Positions 1 to 10,870 of a stretch of DNA of 64,000 nt are shown here, piece by piece. Each line of letters begins with the position of its first letter. Position 1 is the first letter of the stretch. Made by a program: the position numbers and the translations under genes. This stretch comes from Muscardinus avellanarius. Lineage: Eukaryota; Chordata; Mammalia; Rodentia; Gliridae. The notes below the pieces were generated by a model that was given only the letters and a program-made list of their open reading frames with translations, had not been told where the DNA came from and made no database searches. Location: the NCBI GenBank assembly GCA_963383645.1, contig OY726559.1, positions 114,928,441-114,992,440 on the forward strand, read 5' to 3'.

Positions 1-16
1 AAGTAAAGAAAGAAAA

Positions 17-305
17 GCCAGGTGTGGTGGTGCACGCTTGTAATCCCAGCATTTGGGAGGCTGAGACAGGAGGATGGTGTTTCTTGGACAGCCTCAGCTA
101 CTAAGCGAGGCCCTTCGCAATTGAGATCCTGTTTCAAAATTAGAAAGAATTAAAAAAAAATAGGGCTGGGGGTGTCGCTCAGGGGTAGAATGCCTGTTGG
201 TTCCATCCCCAGTACCGCCAAAAAAAAAAAGAAGAAGAAGAAAATATAGGTCTGGGGGTATAGCTCGGAAGTAGAATGGCCTTGGGTTCCATCCCCAGCA
301 GCACA
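17..305 (+). repeat. Dimeric B1/ID SINE with an extra ID tail
   Basis: Head GCCAGGTGTGGTGG to tail CCCCAGTACC, then an A-rich stretch and a second ID-type unit ending near 305. Confidence 0.9.
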
Positions 306-816
306 TGTCCACAACACAAAAAGTTACTGTAGAAGTCTAATTTTTATCTTACCCACCCCCAGGCCAGGAATGTAGTTATCTTTTCCAGGACCTGGACAAA
401 GGGAGGGAACTCCAAGTTCCTACTCCTGTCCTGTGTCCCACTTCCTCCCCCAGGCCACATTCTTAGCTTTTGTATCCAACAACTTGGCATGTGAATTTGT
501 GTATTAATAGGGAACCTCTCATCTCCCAACTGCCCAACAAAGCCAGCTTGGATTTCACAATGGGAAATGGAGGTCATACTGACCCTGGCCCTATATGGTT
601 TTGTCTTGACCAATGTGGGCATCTGCCCTTAGGTCTCAGAGATACCATAGGAAGTCCTCCTCATGGGACAGCAGAGAGGTCCCGGGAATGGAGGAGCATA
701 GATACTCAGGAGGAATTTTAGGAGATAAAAGTACCTCCAGACTTTACTGTGTGCTCTTGAGTAAGTGACTCTGTTTCTTAGGCTGAATTTTTCCTGTTTG
801 AAAAGAAAATGAATTG
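306..816. other. Unique non-coding sequence
   Basis: About 500 bp free of SINEs. No exon, RNA gene or recognisable motif seen; the short open frames have no family resemblance. Confidence 0.6.
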
Positions 817-1079
817 CCTTTTCCTCCTCCTCTTTCCTCCTCCTCCTCCTCCTCCTCCTCCTCCCCCTCCCCCTCCCCCTCCCCCTCCCCCTCCCCCTCC
901 CCCTCCCCCTCCCCCTCCCCCTCCCCCTCCCCCTCCCCCTCCCCCTCCCCCTCCCCCTCCCCCTCCCCCTCCCCCTCCCCCTCCCCCTCCTCCTCCTCCT
1001 CCTCCTCCTCTTCTTCTTCTTCTTCTTCTTCTTCTTCTTCTTCTTCTTCTTCTTCTTCTTCTTCTCCTTCTCCTTCTTT
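817..1079. repeat. 263-bp pure pyrimidine tract with 21 C5 runs
   Basis: Only C and T occur between G816 and G1080. A (TCC)n part is followed by 21 consecutive CCCCCT units (863-988), then (CCT)n and (CTT)n. It adjoins the A/T-rich tail side of the minus-strand SINE that follows. Confidence 0.97.
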
Positions 1080-1278
1080 GCAGTACTGGGGATGGAACCC
1101 AGGGGCATTCTACCTCTGAGCTACACCCCCAGCCCTATCTTTTATTCTTTATTTTGAAACAGGGTCTCACTGAGTTGCGGAGGGCCTCACTAAGTGGCTG
1201 AGGCTGTCCTCAAGCCGGATCCTCCTGTCTCAGCCTCCCGAGTGCTGGGATGACGAGCCTGCTCCATCACACCTGGCT
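1080..1278 (-). repeat. Dimeric SINE, A-type
   Basis: Reverse copy from the ID tail (GTACTGGGGATGGAACCCAG) to the head (CACCTGGC). Confidence 0.93.
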
Positions 1279-1397
1279 TTCCCACTTCTGATCCTGTAAT
1301 CACCTACCTCACTTCATATTCAGCCTTGAAATTTGCTGTAAAGTGAGAGACTAGATAGACAAGCTTTTTGGAAGAAAAGTACCATAGGAATACTTCT

Positions 1398-1545
1398 TTG
1401 GGGTGGATGCTGGGGATTGAACCCAGGGTCTTTCACTGAGATACACCCCCAGCCCATAGTGATTGTTATTTACTTATGAATGCCGGGATCTTGCCAAATT
1501 GTTGAGGCTGGCCTCAGGATTTGCCGTCCTCCTGCCTCAGTTTCA
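1398..1545 (-). repeat. Old, diverged SINE
   Basis: Recognisable ID tail and part of the B1 head with many substitutions and no clear head end. Confidence 0.7.
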
Positions 1546-1652
1546 CAACAGCAACAAAAGAATGTCCCGGGCTTGATGAAAATAGAGTCATTTTTCAGCA
1601 ACTAAGTTAATAAAAAAAAATAGTAGCTTATATTAGGTAAAATCACATTTGG

Positions 1653-1848
1653 AGCCAGGCTTGGTGGTATAAGTCTGTCATTCCATTACTTTGGAGGCTG
1701 AGATAGGAGGATTACAAGTTCAAGGCCAGACTTAGCAATTTAGTGAGACCTTGTTTCAACATAAAAAAATAAAATAGGGCTGAGAATGTAGCTCAGATGT
1801 CAAATGCCCCTGGCCTCAATCCCTAGTTCCAAAAGGGAAAAAAAAATC
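1653..1848 (+). repeat. Dimeric SINE, older copy
   Basis: Head GAGCCAGGCTTGGTGG, linker, ID tail and A-rich end; diverged. Confidence 0.85.
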
Positions 1849-1869
1849 ACATTTGATTTTGAAAGATGG

Positions 1870-1962
1870 CTAGGAGGTTGGAGATTTAATTCAGTGGTAG
1901 AGCACTGGTCTAGCATGAGAAGCCCTGAGTTTGATCCCCAGCATGCAAAAAAAGGGAAAAGA
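1870..1962 (+). repeat. Monomeric ID-type SINE
   Basis: tRNA-like unit with TTCAGTGGTAGAGCA and TTTGATCCCCAGC, no B1 head. It keeps the CTAGCATG anticodon-side segment lost in the dimer tails. Confidence 0.85.
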
Positions 1963-1984
1963 AAGAAAAGCAAATAGCTAGGAT

Positions 1985-2200
1985 GCCGGGCGCGGTGGCG
2001 AACACTTGTAATCCCAGCACTTGGGAGGCTGAGACAGGAGGATCGCAGGTTCTCAACCAGCCTCAGCTCCTTAGTGAGGCCCTCCGCAACTCAGTGAGGC
2101 CCTGTTTCAAAATAAAGAATAAAGAATAGGGCTGGGGGTGTAGCTCGGAGGTAGAACGCCCCTGGGCTCTATCCCCAGTACTGGGGAAAAAAAAAAAAGT
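1985..2200 (+). repeat. Dimeric SINE, A-type
   Basis: GCCGGGCGCGGTGGCG head to CCCCAGTACTGGGG and A12. Confidence 0.93.
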
Positions 2201-2254
2201 CTGTTAGGCCAGGTTGAAATGAAAACTGAAAGAAAGGTTTTTCTTTTCTGCGCG

Positions 2255-2263
2255 CGTGCATGC

Positions 2264-2302
<39 letters not shown>

Positions 2303-2430
2303 CGCGCGCGCACGTGCATGCGTGTGTGTTTGTTACTAGGGATTGAACTCAGGGGCGCTCTACTTCTGAGCTAACCCCAGCCTCAGCCTCTCAAGTCCTG
2401 GGATTATAGGTATGTGCCACCATGCCCAGC
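2255..2430 (-). repeat. TG/CG microsatellite and short reverse SINE
   Basis: (TG)n with CG interspersed up to about 2330, joined to a reverse SINE in which the ID tail is followed directly by the last part of the head (internal deletion). Confidence 0.8.
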
Positions 2431-2600
2431 AGGTTTCCTGTCCTTAAACTATCATCTAGGGTAAACCTGCCACAGACTGGTTTTGTCAATAAAGTTTTAT
2501 TGGAACCTAGTCATGATTGTTCATTTACATATTGTCTATTGGCTTTCTCCCTACAACAGTATAGTTACCATAGAAGCCCTATTACTTGCAAAGTCAGAAA

Positions 2601-2871
2601 TTCTTTCTTTCCTTCCTTCCTTTTTTTCTCCCTCCCTCCCTTCTTCCCTCCCTTTCTTTCTTTCTTTCTCTTTCTTTCTCGGAATTGAACCTAGAGGCAT
2701 TCTAACTCCAAGCTACACCCCCAGACGTATTTTACTTTTATTTGGAAATATGGTCTCATTAGGTTGATGAGAGTCTCAGTACTTGTTGAGGCTGTCCTCC
2801 AACCTGTGATCCTCCTGTCTCAGCCTCCCAAGTAGTACTGGGAATACAGGCATATGCCACCACACCCAGCT
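2601..2871 (-). repeat. Pyrimidine-rich microsatellite and reverse SINE
   Basis: CTTT/CCTT/CCCT repeats to 2679 in place of the SINE A-tail, then the ID tail and head ending CACACCCAGC. Confidence 0.88.
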
Positions 2872-3009
2872 ACTATTTAGCTTTTTCGATAAAATACTTG
2901 CTGACCCCTGTCTCATAGAGCCAAAGATGAAAAGCAAAGTGTTCACAGAATTGGGAAATTGGGAAAAGTTCTGATCAAGGAGTAGTAACATGGTTTAAAA
3001 CAGAGAGCA

Positions 3010-3378
3010 AGCTAGGTGGAGGGGACACACCTGTAATCTCAGGTGTATGTGTGTATGTATGTATGTGTGTATGTATGTATGTGTGTGTATGTATGTATGT
3101 GTGTATGTATGTATGTGTGTGTGTATGTGTATATGTATGTATGTATGTATGTGTGTATGTATGTATGTGTGTATTTGTAGTACTGGGGATGAAACCCAGG
3201 GGCTTTCTACCTCCGGGCTACACTCCCAGACCTATTTTATATTTTATTTGGAAACAGGGTCTCACTAAGTTGCTGAGAGCCTCACTAAGTAGCTGAGACT
3301 GGCTTCGAACCTGAGCGATCCTCCTGTCTCCGCCTCCCAAGCGCGGAGATGACAAGCGTGCGCCGCCACTCCTGGCTT
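3010..3378 (-). repeat. GTAT/GT microsatellite and reverse SINE
   Basis: A truncated + head (about 3010-3042) runs into (GTAT)n/(GT)n to about 3175, followed by a minus-strand SINE ending CACTCCTGGC. Confidence 0.85.
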
Positions 3379-3545
3379 AATTTATTAGAGAGGCCAAGGA
3401 TGGTGGGTTGTAAATTTGAGGCCAGCCTGGGTAACTTAGACCCTGTCCCAAAATTTAAAAAATACAAAATAATAAAAACAACCAAAAAGGGCTGGGGATG
3501 TAGGTCAGTGACAGAGCATTCTGAGTTCAATGCCCAGGACTACAA

Positions 3546-3584
<39 letters not shown>

Positions 3585-3585
3585 G
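3379..3585 (+). repeat. Old SINE with (AAAT)n tail
   Basis: Diverged head, ID tail GGGCTGGGGATGTAGG and ten AAAT units at 3544-3584. Confidence 0.8.
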
Positions 3586-3598
3586 AACTTTGCAGTAA

Positions 3599-3812
3599 GG
3601 CTGGGCGTGTTGGCGCACGCTTGTAATTCCAGTACTTGGGACAAGTACTGAGACAAGATGATCGGGGTTTATGGACAGCCTCAGTACTTAGTGAGGCCCT
3701 TTGCAACTTAGTGAGATCTTGTTTCAAAATAAAAGGCTAGGGGTATAGCTCAGAGGTAGAATGCCCCTGGGTTCCATACCCGGTATAAAAATAAATAAAG
3801 AAAAAAAGAAGC
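3599..3812 (+). repeat. Dimeric SINE, A-type
   Basis: GGCTGGGCGTGTTGGCGC to TACCCGGTA and A-rich tail. Confidence 0.9.
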
Positions 3813-4249
3813 TGTTTAGGGAAGAAACAAGAGAAAAGAGGAGTGCGGGTTAGGACATAAGACATAACACCCTTTTTTAGGAACAGGGCATAGAGGGCTG
3901 GGGAGAAGGGACAGAGATGGGCACACACACCTGTTGACGGACTGTGTTGTCACCAGTAAACAATAGCTCGGGCCCTCCCGCCCACCTATCATGCTTCCCA
4001 AGGCTGTCGGGAGTCAGCCCATCTGTTTCCCTGGATCAAGAGCAGATTAGCTGTCCAAATCCACCAGCCTCAGGAACGCGGTGGCGCTCTCAACACCCCT
4101 TTGCTGGATTTAGGATAAGGTCGGCTTCTTCACTGGGGCGAAGTGAGGTGAAATAGCGCCCCCTGCTGGTAAATACCCAAAGGACAGCCTACCTTCTCCC
4201 ACAGCCCCACTGATTAGACTTGCCCCAAACAAGCCGGAAAACTTTTCTC
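3813..4249. other. Unique SINE-free block holding a CTCF-like site
   Basis: About 440 bp of non-repetitive sequence between SINE clusters. No exon recognised. Confidence 0.6.
4155..4170 (-). promoter_or_regulatory. Candidate CTCF-binding site
   Basis: Reads AGCGCCCCCTGCTGGT on +; the reverse complement ACCAGCAGGGGGCGCT agrees closely with the CTCF core consensus. Occupancy cannot be judged from sequence. Confidence 0.7.
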
Positions 4250-4256
4250 TCTTTCT

Positions 4257-4317
<61 letters not shown>

Positions 4318-5226
4318 TTGTGGTACTGCGGATGGAACCCATGAGCATTCTACCTCCAAGCTACACCCCCAGCCCTATTTTTTTCTTCCTTCCTTCCTTC
4401 CTTCCTTCCTTCCTTCCTTCCTCCCTTCCTTCCCTTTTTGCAATACTGGGAATGGAACCCAGGAGCATTCTACTTCCAAGCTACACCCTAGCCCTATTTT
4501 TTATTCTTTATTTTGAAACAGAGTCTCACTTAGTTGCAAAGGGCTCACTAAGTAGTAGCTGAGGCTGTCTGCAAACCGCCATCCTCCTGTCTCAGCCTCT
4601 TGAATGCTGGAATTACAAGGGTGCGCTACCACTCCCAGCTGTTATTTATTTATTGCAGTACTAGGGATGAAACTCAGGGCATTCTACCTCCGAGCTATAC
4701 CCCAGCCCTATTTTTTATTCTTTCTTTTGAAACAGGGTCTCAATGAGTTGCAAAGGGCCTCACTAAGTAGCTAAGGCTGTTCAGGAACCGGGATCTTCCT
4801 ATCTCAGCCTCCCAAATTCTGGGATTATTCTTTATTTTATATATTTTGTTGTTGTTGTACTAGGGGTGGAACCCAGTGGCTTTTCTACTTCCAGGCTATA
4901 CTCCCAGACCTATTTTATACTTTATCTATATATTTATTTACTTATTTTATTTTTTTGTGGGTTTGGGGATGGAACCCAGGGGCATTCAATCTCCAAGCTA
5001 CACCCCCTGCCCTTTTGTGTGTGTATGTGTGTGGTACTGGGGTTCCTGGAAGCCCTTCTACCTCCGGGATACACTCCCACGGGCTACACCCCGAGACCTA
5101 TTTTTTTACCTTTTTATGTGGAAAGAGGGTCTCTTAAGCCAACAAGGCTGGCTCCGAACCAGCGTGATCCTCCTGTCTCCGCCTCCCAAGTGTGGGGATT
5201 ACAAGCCTGCGCCACCATGCCTGGCT
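4250..5226 (-). repeat. Cluster of nested reverse SINEs with TTTC and TTCC repeats
   Basis: (TTTC)n 4250-4317, an ID tail to 4380, (TTCC)n 4386-4436, a full SINE to 4641, another to about 4815, an ID tail to 4940, then an ID tail plus a short-type copy ending CATGCCTGGC at 5225. Units sit in each other's T-rich tails. Confidence 0.85.
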
Positions 5227-5356
5227 GTAGAAAGCAATTTCTAACTCATAAATGCTTCCTTGGGTTACCTGGAAACAGAAGTGGCAGTAAAATTGGTGAC
5301 GACTGGTGAAAGTTATATCACAGAATGGAGGTTTGATTACACAGTCCTTTCCAGGC

Positions 5357-5359
<3 letters not shown>

Positions 5360-5391
<32 letters not shown>

Positions 5392-5586
5392 TATTGGGGG
5401 TGGAACCCAGGGGCTTCTACCTCCGGGCTCTACTCCCAGACCTATTTTATACTTTATTTGGAAACAGGGTCTCACTAAGTTGCAGAGGGCCTCACTAAGT
5501 AGCTGAGGCTGGCTTGGAACCTGTGCCATCCTCCTGTCTCAGCCTCCCAAGTGCTGGGATTACAGGCGTGCGCCACCACGCCCAGC
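5360..5586 (-). repeat. Dimeric SINE with long poly(T)
   Basis: About 30 T then ID tail and head ending CACGCCCAGC. Confidence 0.93.
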
Positions 5587-5668
5587 TTAATGTTTAAATT
5601 CTCAAGTCTGAAGTCATTCCAAAGTTTGAAGGAGCTGGTAGGTCAATTGATGATCAAAAGGAACAGGG

Positions 5669-6715
5669 AAGTTGGTGTGGTGGTGCATGTTTATAATCCC
5701 AGTACTTGGGAGGCTGAGACAGGAAGGATCAGCGGTTCAGGGCCAGCCCCAGTAACTTAGTGGGGCTCTCCGCAACTTAGTGAACTGCTCTTCCAAATAA
5801 AGACTAGCTGGGCGTAGTGGCACATGATTGTAATCCCAGAGCTTGGGAGGCTGAGACAGGAGGATGGCACAGGTTCAAAGCCAGCCTCCCGGGAGCATAT
5901 CCTGAAGGTAGAAAGCCCCTGGGTTTCATCCCCAGTACAAAAAAAAAAAAAAAAAAAAAAAATAATAATAATAATAATAATAAAAAAATAGGACCAGAGG
6001 TGTAGCTTGGAGGTAAAATGCCCCTGGGTTCAATCCCCAGGACCACACACACACAAAAAAAAAAAGCAACAGGGGTAGCTGGGTGGGGTGGCACATACCT
6101 GCCATCCCAGTACTTGGAAGGCTGAGATAGGAGAGTCACAGGTTCAAGGCCAGCCTTAACAACTTAGTGAGACACCGTTTCAACATAAAAAATAATAAGG
6201 ACTGGGGTGTAGCTCGGAGGTAGAATGTTTGTGGGTTTATCCCTAGTACCAAATAAATAAATAAAAGGCGGCATGGTGGTACACATTTGTAATCCTAGTA
6301 ATTGGGAGATTGCAAGGCCGAGACTGGATGATCACAGGTTCCCAGCCAGCCTCAGCAACTTAGCATGGTTCTTCTCAACTTAGAGAGACCCAGAGGAAGA
6401 ATCCAAATAAAATAGGCCGGGCGTGGTGGCGCACGCTTGTAATCCCCGCGCTTGGGAGGCGGAGACAGGAGGATCGCGCTGGTTCGGAGACAGCCTCGCT
6501 GGCTTAAGAGACCCTGTTTCCAAATAAAAGTATAAAATAAGTCTGGGAGTGTAGCCCAGTAGAAAGGTTTTCAGGAACCCCAGTACCACCAAAAATAAAT
6601 AAATATATAAATAAAAAAAAAATAAAATGGGACTGGCGGTGTAGCTCAGAGGTAGAAATGTCTCTGGGTATAACACACATACACACACACATACAAACAC
6701 ATATAAACACAAAGA
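5669..6715 (+). repeat. Head-to-tail run of six SINE units
   Basis: Copies begin near 5669, 5806, 6078, 6266 and 6416, with extra ID tails at about 5989 and 6627. The 6416 copy is the short C-type (CCCCGCGCTTGGGAGGCGG, TTAAGAGACC). Confidence 0.87.
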
Positions 6716-6743
6716 GTAATAGAGAAGACTGGTGTTTTGATAT

Positions 6744-7004
6744 TTGTGTGTGTGGGGGGTACTGGGTATGAAACCCAGGGGCCTTCTACCTTTAGGCTAC
6801 ACAATATATATTGTGGTACTGGGGGTTTCTGGAAGCCCTTCTACCTCCGGGCTACACTCTCAGACCTATTTTATACTTTTTTATTTGGAAACAGGTTCTC
6901 TTAAGCCAGTGTGTCTGGCTTCGAACCTGAGCGATCCTCCTGTCTCCGCCTCCCAAACGTGGGAATTACAAGTGTGCGCCATCATGCCCGGCTTTCCCAG
7001 ACCC

Positions 7005-7097
<93 letters not shown>

Positions 7098-7333
7098 AAC
7101 GGTCTCTTAAGCCAGTAAGGCTGGCTTTGAACCTGCGCCATCCTCCTGTCTCCGCCTCCCAAGCGCCGGTATTACAAGTGCGCCACCACGCCCGGCTGCT
7201 ATTTTATATTTTTATTTGGAAACAGAGTCTCACTAAGTTGCTGAGAGCCTCACTCAGTAGCTGAGGCTGGCCTCAAACTCCGCGCAGTCCTCCTGTCTCA
7301 GCCTCCCAAGTACTGGGATTACAAGCGTGTACT
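6744..7333 (-). repeat. Reverse SINE run with (TA)n and T-tract
   Basis: ID tail to 6805, C-type copy to 6992, (TA)n about 7006-7057 and about 31 T, then a headless-tail C-type remnant to 7197 and a second partial copy to 7333. Confidence 0.85.
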
Positions 7334-7364
7334 CCCTGCGTGTTTTCTTTTTGTTTTTGTTTTG

Positions 7365-7545
7365 TCTTTTTGGAACTGGGGATCAACCCAGAGCGCTACA
7401 CCTGCAAAGCAGGCGCTTTGCCTCTGAGCTACATCGCAACTCCCTTGTTTTGGGCTTTTGTTGTTACTGTTTTTTGTGGTACCGAGGACTGAATCCAGGC
7501 CTCCAACAGTAGGCAAGCATTCTACCACGGAGCTGCATCCTTTGC
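7365..7545 (-). repeat. Two monomeric ID-type SINEs
   Basis: Two reverse tRNA-like units (7365-7443 and about 7470-7545), each with a GGGGATCAACCC/GAGGACTGAATCC B-box side and a GAGCTACAT/GAGCTGCAT end. Confidence 0.8.
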
Positions 7546-7849
7546 TTCTGGTATTCTAGCCTGAACACACGTTTATTACTGGTGCTAAATACAATGAGAA
7601 TTTAATCAACCTGCCTATCTCTTCCTCCCCAGTAGTTTCCTTTATAGGCTTCAGGTTTGAAGCCAGGCGATGGAGAGAACCTACCTGAGCAAAGTTTGTA
7701 AGGAAGCTTTGAAAGATGTGGACCAGAAAAGCCTTTTAGGGGAGGGTGGGGGCCGACGCTGGTAGGATGTTTATATTGTGGAGAGGAGACAGGGCGCCCT
7801 GTGGGTAAGTGCTGGCAGGTAGGCTTTGGGGAAGAGCTGAGTCGCAGCA

Positions 7850-8224
7850 GGGTACACGGACCAACCATTATGGGCAGCCTGCCTGGCGGGAGAGGCTAGA
7901 CCAGGGCGCGCCTCCCAGTTACCATGGTAGCCCGCCTCGTCCCAGCCCCGCCCCTCTTTCTGGCCCAAGGAAAGGCCGGCGGGAGCGGTCCGTTGCCCAG
8001 GGCGACCGGAGGCCCCGCCCCCGCCCCGCCCGCCTGTCCCTCCAGTGGACGGCCTTCCCGCCTGCCTGGCAGTGGGCGGGCACACCGGCGGTGGCGTCAC
8101 ATCCGGGCGGGTGGGTGAGTTCCGGTATTTCAGGGCGGAGCAGGAGGAAGTGGGGAGAGAAGCGGCTGCAGCGCCGAACGGAGGAGGCAGAAGCCCGAGA
8201 TCGAGCAGCAGCTGGGTGGGCACC
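7850..8224 (+). promoter_or_regulatory. TPM3: CpG-rich TATA-less promoter of TPM3 exon 1b
   Basis: GC- and CpG-rich sequence begins near 7850 and continues past 9000. No TATA box is visible. GC boxes GGGCGG occur at 8075-8080, 8105-8110 and 8133-8138, a CRE-like half site GCGTCA at 8094-8099, and ETS-like cores at 8119-8126 (reverse) and 8145-8152. The block is free of SINEs although both flanks are packed with them. The transcription start is inferred to lie between about 8110 and 8200; it cannot be placed exactly from sequence. Confidence 0.75.
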
Positions 8225-8356
8225 ATGGCCGGGATCACCACCATCGAGGCGGTGAAGCGCAAGATCCAGGTCCTGCAGCAGCAGGCCGATGATGCCGAGG
8301 AGAGGGCTGAGCGCCTCCAGCGGGAAGTGGAGGGAGAGAGGCGGGCCCGGGAACAG
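8225..8356 (+). CDS. TPM3: TPM3 exon 1b (non-muscle first coding exon)
   Basis: Encodes residues 1-44 of the short tropomyosin, starting [20 protein letters not shown]. The start ATG is in a strong context (CACCATGG). The exon is 132 nt, ends in phase 0 after a CAG codon and is followed by the donor GTACGG. This N-terminus marks low-molecular-weight, cytoskeletal isoforms; muscle isoforms use exons 1a and 2 instead. The sequence is heptad coiled coil, rich in E, R and K. Confidence 0.98.
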
Positions 8357-9080
8357 GTACGGAGAGGGCGAGGCGGCGCCGAAGGCAGGGAGCGCGCTGG
8401 GAGCCAGGACCGCGGAGGGGGCCCTTGTGCCGGGGAGCGCGGTCCCCTGGGGCCGGGAGCGGAGTTGGAGCCGGGAGGGTGGGTGAGCCTGAGCTGCGAT
8501 CAGACCGCAGGCGGGGGGGGGGACCTGGGCGCTCTGGCGAGCAGGCTTGACCTTTGAAGGAATGGAGCCTCCCGGGTCCTGGGGAGTGGCTTTCTTCCTC
8601 CTCTCTCCCCGCAGCTCATTCATTCGGTCCCCGGGAGCCGGGCGCGGCCCGGGGAGGGGCTCAGCAGCCTTCCCTCCCCCACTTCCCGGTGGAGGGTGGG
8701 GGCACTCCGCTCTTGCCGGAGGTTTCCGGCCCCAGTGGTAGGAGGGAGTGGGTGCTCTTTTGCTCTGGGAGGGCCAGAGCCTCACCTCCTCTGGAGGGCG
8801 AGGGCCGAGGGGTGGGAGCCCCCGGAAAGCCCCCGGCTCGGCCCGCTGGCAGCCTTTCCGCTCCCTCCTGCTCAGGAAATGAGGCAGCAGTCGGCCGAGA
8901 GGAAGCGCGATGCCCTCCCTCCCGGGAGGAGCGGAGGCCGCAGCACCGCCTCCCATCCTCTGGCCTGGGGCCCTTTCCTCTTACGGGGAGCTCCTGTAAC
9001 TGCGGCACCCACACTCGCTCGACTGAGAGCGGGAGGGGAGGAGATGCTACTGTCCTCTCTAGTGCGGTAGGAGCCAACCA

Positions 9081-9419
9081 GACTTGCCCGGCCCTACCCA
9101 CGGTGACCTGGAAGCAGGAACTTCTGCTGGATTCAGACCTTTATTGCTCAAGTCTGATCAGTGCAAGTCCAGCTAGTTATTCTTCCCCACAGAGCTGATA
9201 AGAAGAGTCTGGCAGGGAGTCCGATGCCCTGCCAGTCTCAAGGGTTCTGATTGACATGGCTGATGTGGTGGATGCAAACCGAATTGACTTCCGGGTGGGT
9301 CGAGTGATTGTTCTTTGCTACTTTCCTAGTTATCCAGTGCAGTTTTTTAAAGTCATTAGTTGTTTAACTAGAAGTTGTAACATAAAATGTTGGCGGAATG
9401 AATGGTGATTCCTGCGATT
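9081..9419. other. Unique intronic sequence
   Basis: SINE-free start of the 10.1-kb intron after exon 1b. A 49-codon open frame starts at 9256 (MADVVDANRIDFRVGRVI); it has no detectable role. Confidence 0.5.
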
Positions 9420-9993
9420 TCTTTTTTTTTTTTTTTTTGGTTGTTTTTCTTTTTTGCGGGTCTGGAGATGCAACCCAGGGGCATTTGATCTCTGAGCTAC
9501 ACCCCCAGCCCTCTTTCTTTCTTTTTCTTTCTTTTTGGGTAGTACTGGGGATGGAACCCAAGGACCTTCTACCTCCGGGCTACACCCCAGCCCTTTTTTA
9601 AATTCTTTCTTTCTTTCTTTCTTTCTCTCTTTCTTTCTTTCTTTCTATTTTTGGGTAGTACTGGGGATGGGACCCAGGGACCTTCTACCTCCGGGCTACA
9701 CTCCCAGACCTATTTTATATTTTTTATTTGGAAACAGGGTCTCTTAAACCAGAGAGGCTGGCTTTGAACCTGTGCTATCCTCCTGTCTCCGCCTCCCAAG
9801 TGCGGGGAATAAAAGCTTGTGCTACCATGCCCAGCTTTATTCTTTATTTTGAAACAGGGTCTCACTAAGTTGCAGAGGGCCTCACTTATTAGCTGAGGGC
9901 CTCACTAAGTAGCTGATGCTGTCTGCGAACCGCGATCCTCCTCTCAGCCTCCCGAATGGTGGGATTACAAGCGTGGGCCGCCACGCCGGGCTC
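9420..9993 (-). repeat. Nested reverse SINE cluster
   Basis: Two ID tails, a (TTTC)n stretch 9601-9650, a full copy to 9836 and a head-half copy to 9993. Confidence 0.88.
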
Positions 9994-10374
9994 CTCCTCC
10001 TTGTGATTTCTTGAAAGCATTTTTCTCTTTAGAAGTGGCTGGCTAGTTTTAGTAAGTGGTAAGATTTCCCAAGGTTTAGGGTGCAGTCTTGTGGGGGTAG
10101 CCCATCTCCTGAGTTGAGGCTTTGATTTTGAAGGATCTTGTGAGTGAACTAATTGTTAACTGTTGCAAACATTTGAAGACCTGACCGGAAAACTTTTTTT
10201 TTTTTTTTTGTACTGGGGATTGAACTCTTAAGTTTTATTGGTGTTCTTTATCATGCTTCTCCTTGATAAGCCCCCCCCCCCTTTTTGTTGTCCCAATAAA
10301 GGGTGACTAAAAATTTTTTGGGGGGGATAGTGGGGTGACATTTGGAAAAGGGTAAGAAAAGGAGGATATAGGTG
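9994..10374. other. Mostly unique intron with a SINE-tail scrap
   Basis: Contains T16 plus GTACTGGGGATTGAACTC near 10194-10230, a truncated reverse ID tail; otherwise unassigned. Confidence 0.55.
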
Positions 10375-10570
10375 TCAGGCGAGGTGATACTCACCTGTAA
10401 TCCCATACTCAGGAGTCTGAGACTGGAGGATCATAGGTTCGAGGCCAACCTCAGCAATTTAGCAAGACCCTGTTTCCAAATTAAAAAAATAAAATAAAAT
10501 TGAGCTGGGGGTGTAGCTTGGAGGGTAGAATGCTCCTGGGTGCAATCTCTAGTACCATTAAAAAAAAAGA
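10375..10570 (+). repeat. Dimeric SINE, diverged
   Basis: Head GTCAGGCGAGGTGATACTC, linker AAAATAAAAT, ID tail and A-tail. Confidence 0.87.
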
Positions 10571-10870
10571 ACAAGAAGGTAGTGTTGCCCTCTAGGTTAA
10601 TACTTTAAGATTTTTTTTGTAGCTGGGCTTGGAGATGGTCGTACCTGTTGTCTCCCTAGGTGGATTTTTCCTCTGTTCAGTATGCCAGCAACTTCTAATT
10701 ATCAATTCAAGTGAGATGGACTGGCTGGGTGACTAGTGGCACCTTCTCATCTCTTTTGTTCCATAGACCAGATAGCTTTAAAGGGGAAGACAAAGTATAG
10801 CAGAAGGAACTGGCCATCGCATGTGGTGAGCTGCAGTCTTAGGCTTCCCTTTTGTTTAAATATGGGTACT

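Noticed and set aside
629..1201. Long poly-Pro, poly-Arg/Gly and poly-Ser open frames
   Set aside because: They are translations of the 263-bp pyrimidine tract and the adjoining SINE, with no start context or non-repeat protein sequence.
1081..1278. Recurrent protein-like phrases such as GDGTQGHSTSELHPQPYF and MEPRGILPPSYTPSPIFYSLF in dozens of open frames
   Set aside because: These are antisense translations of the ID tail and linker of the SINE; they recur wherever a reverse copy lies and are not genes.
7365..7545. tRNA genes suggested by A- and B-box-like sequences
   Set aside because: The units are ID-type SINEs derived from tRNA; they lack a full cloverleaf and end in A-rich or T-rich tails.
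1..8000. TPM3 muscle exons 1a and 2, and the nearby microRNA miR-190b known from the human locus
   Set aside because: No sequence fitting exon 1a, exon 2 or the miR-190b hairpin was found; they presumably lie left of the window.
7919..8956. 345-codon antisense open frame over the CpG island
   Set aside because: It overlaps exon 1b and the GC-rich promoter on the opposite strand; long frames are expected in GC-rich DNA, and it has no domain.
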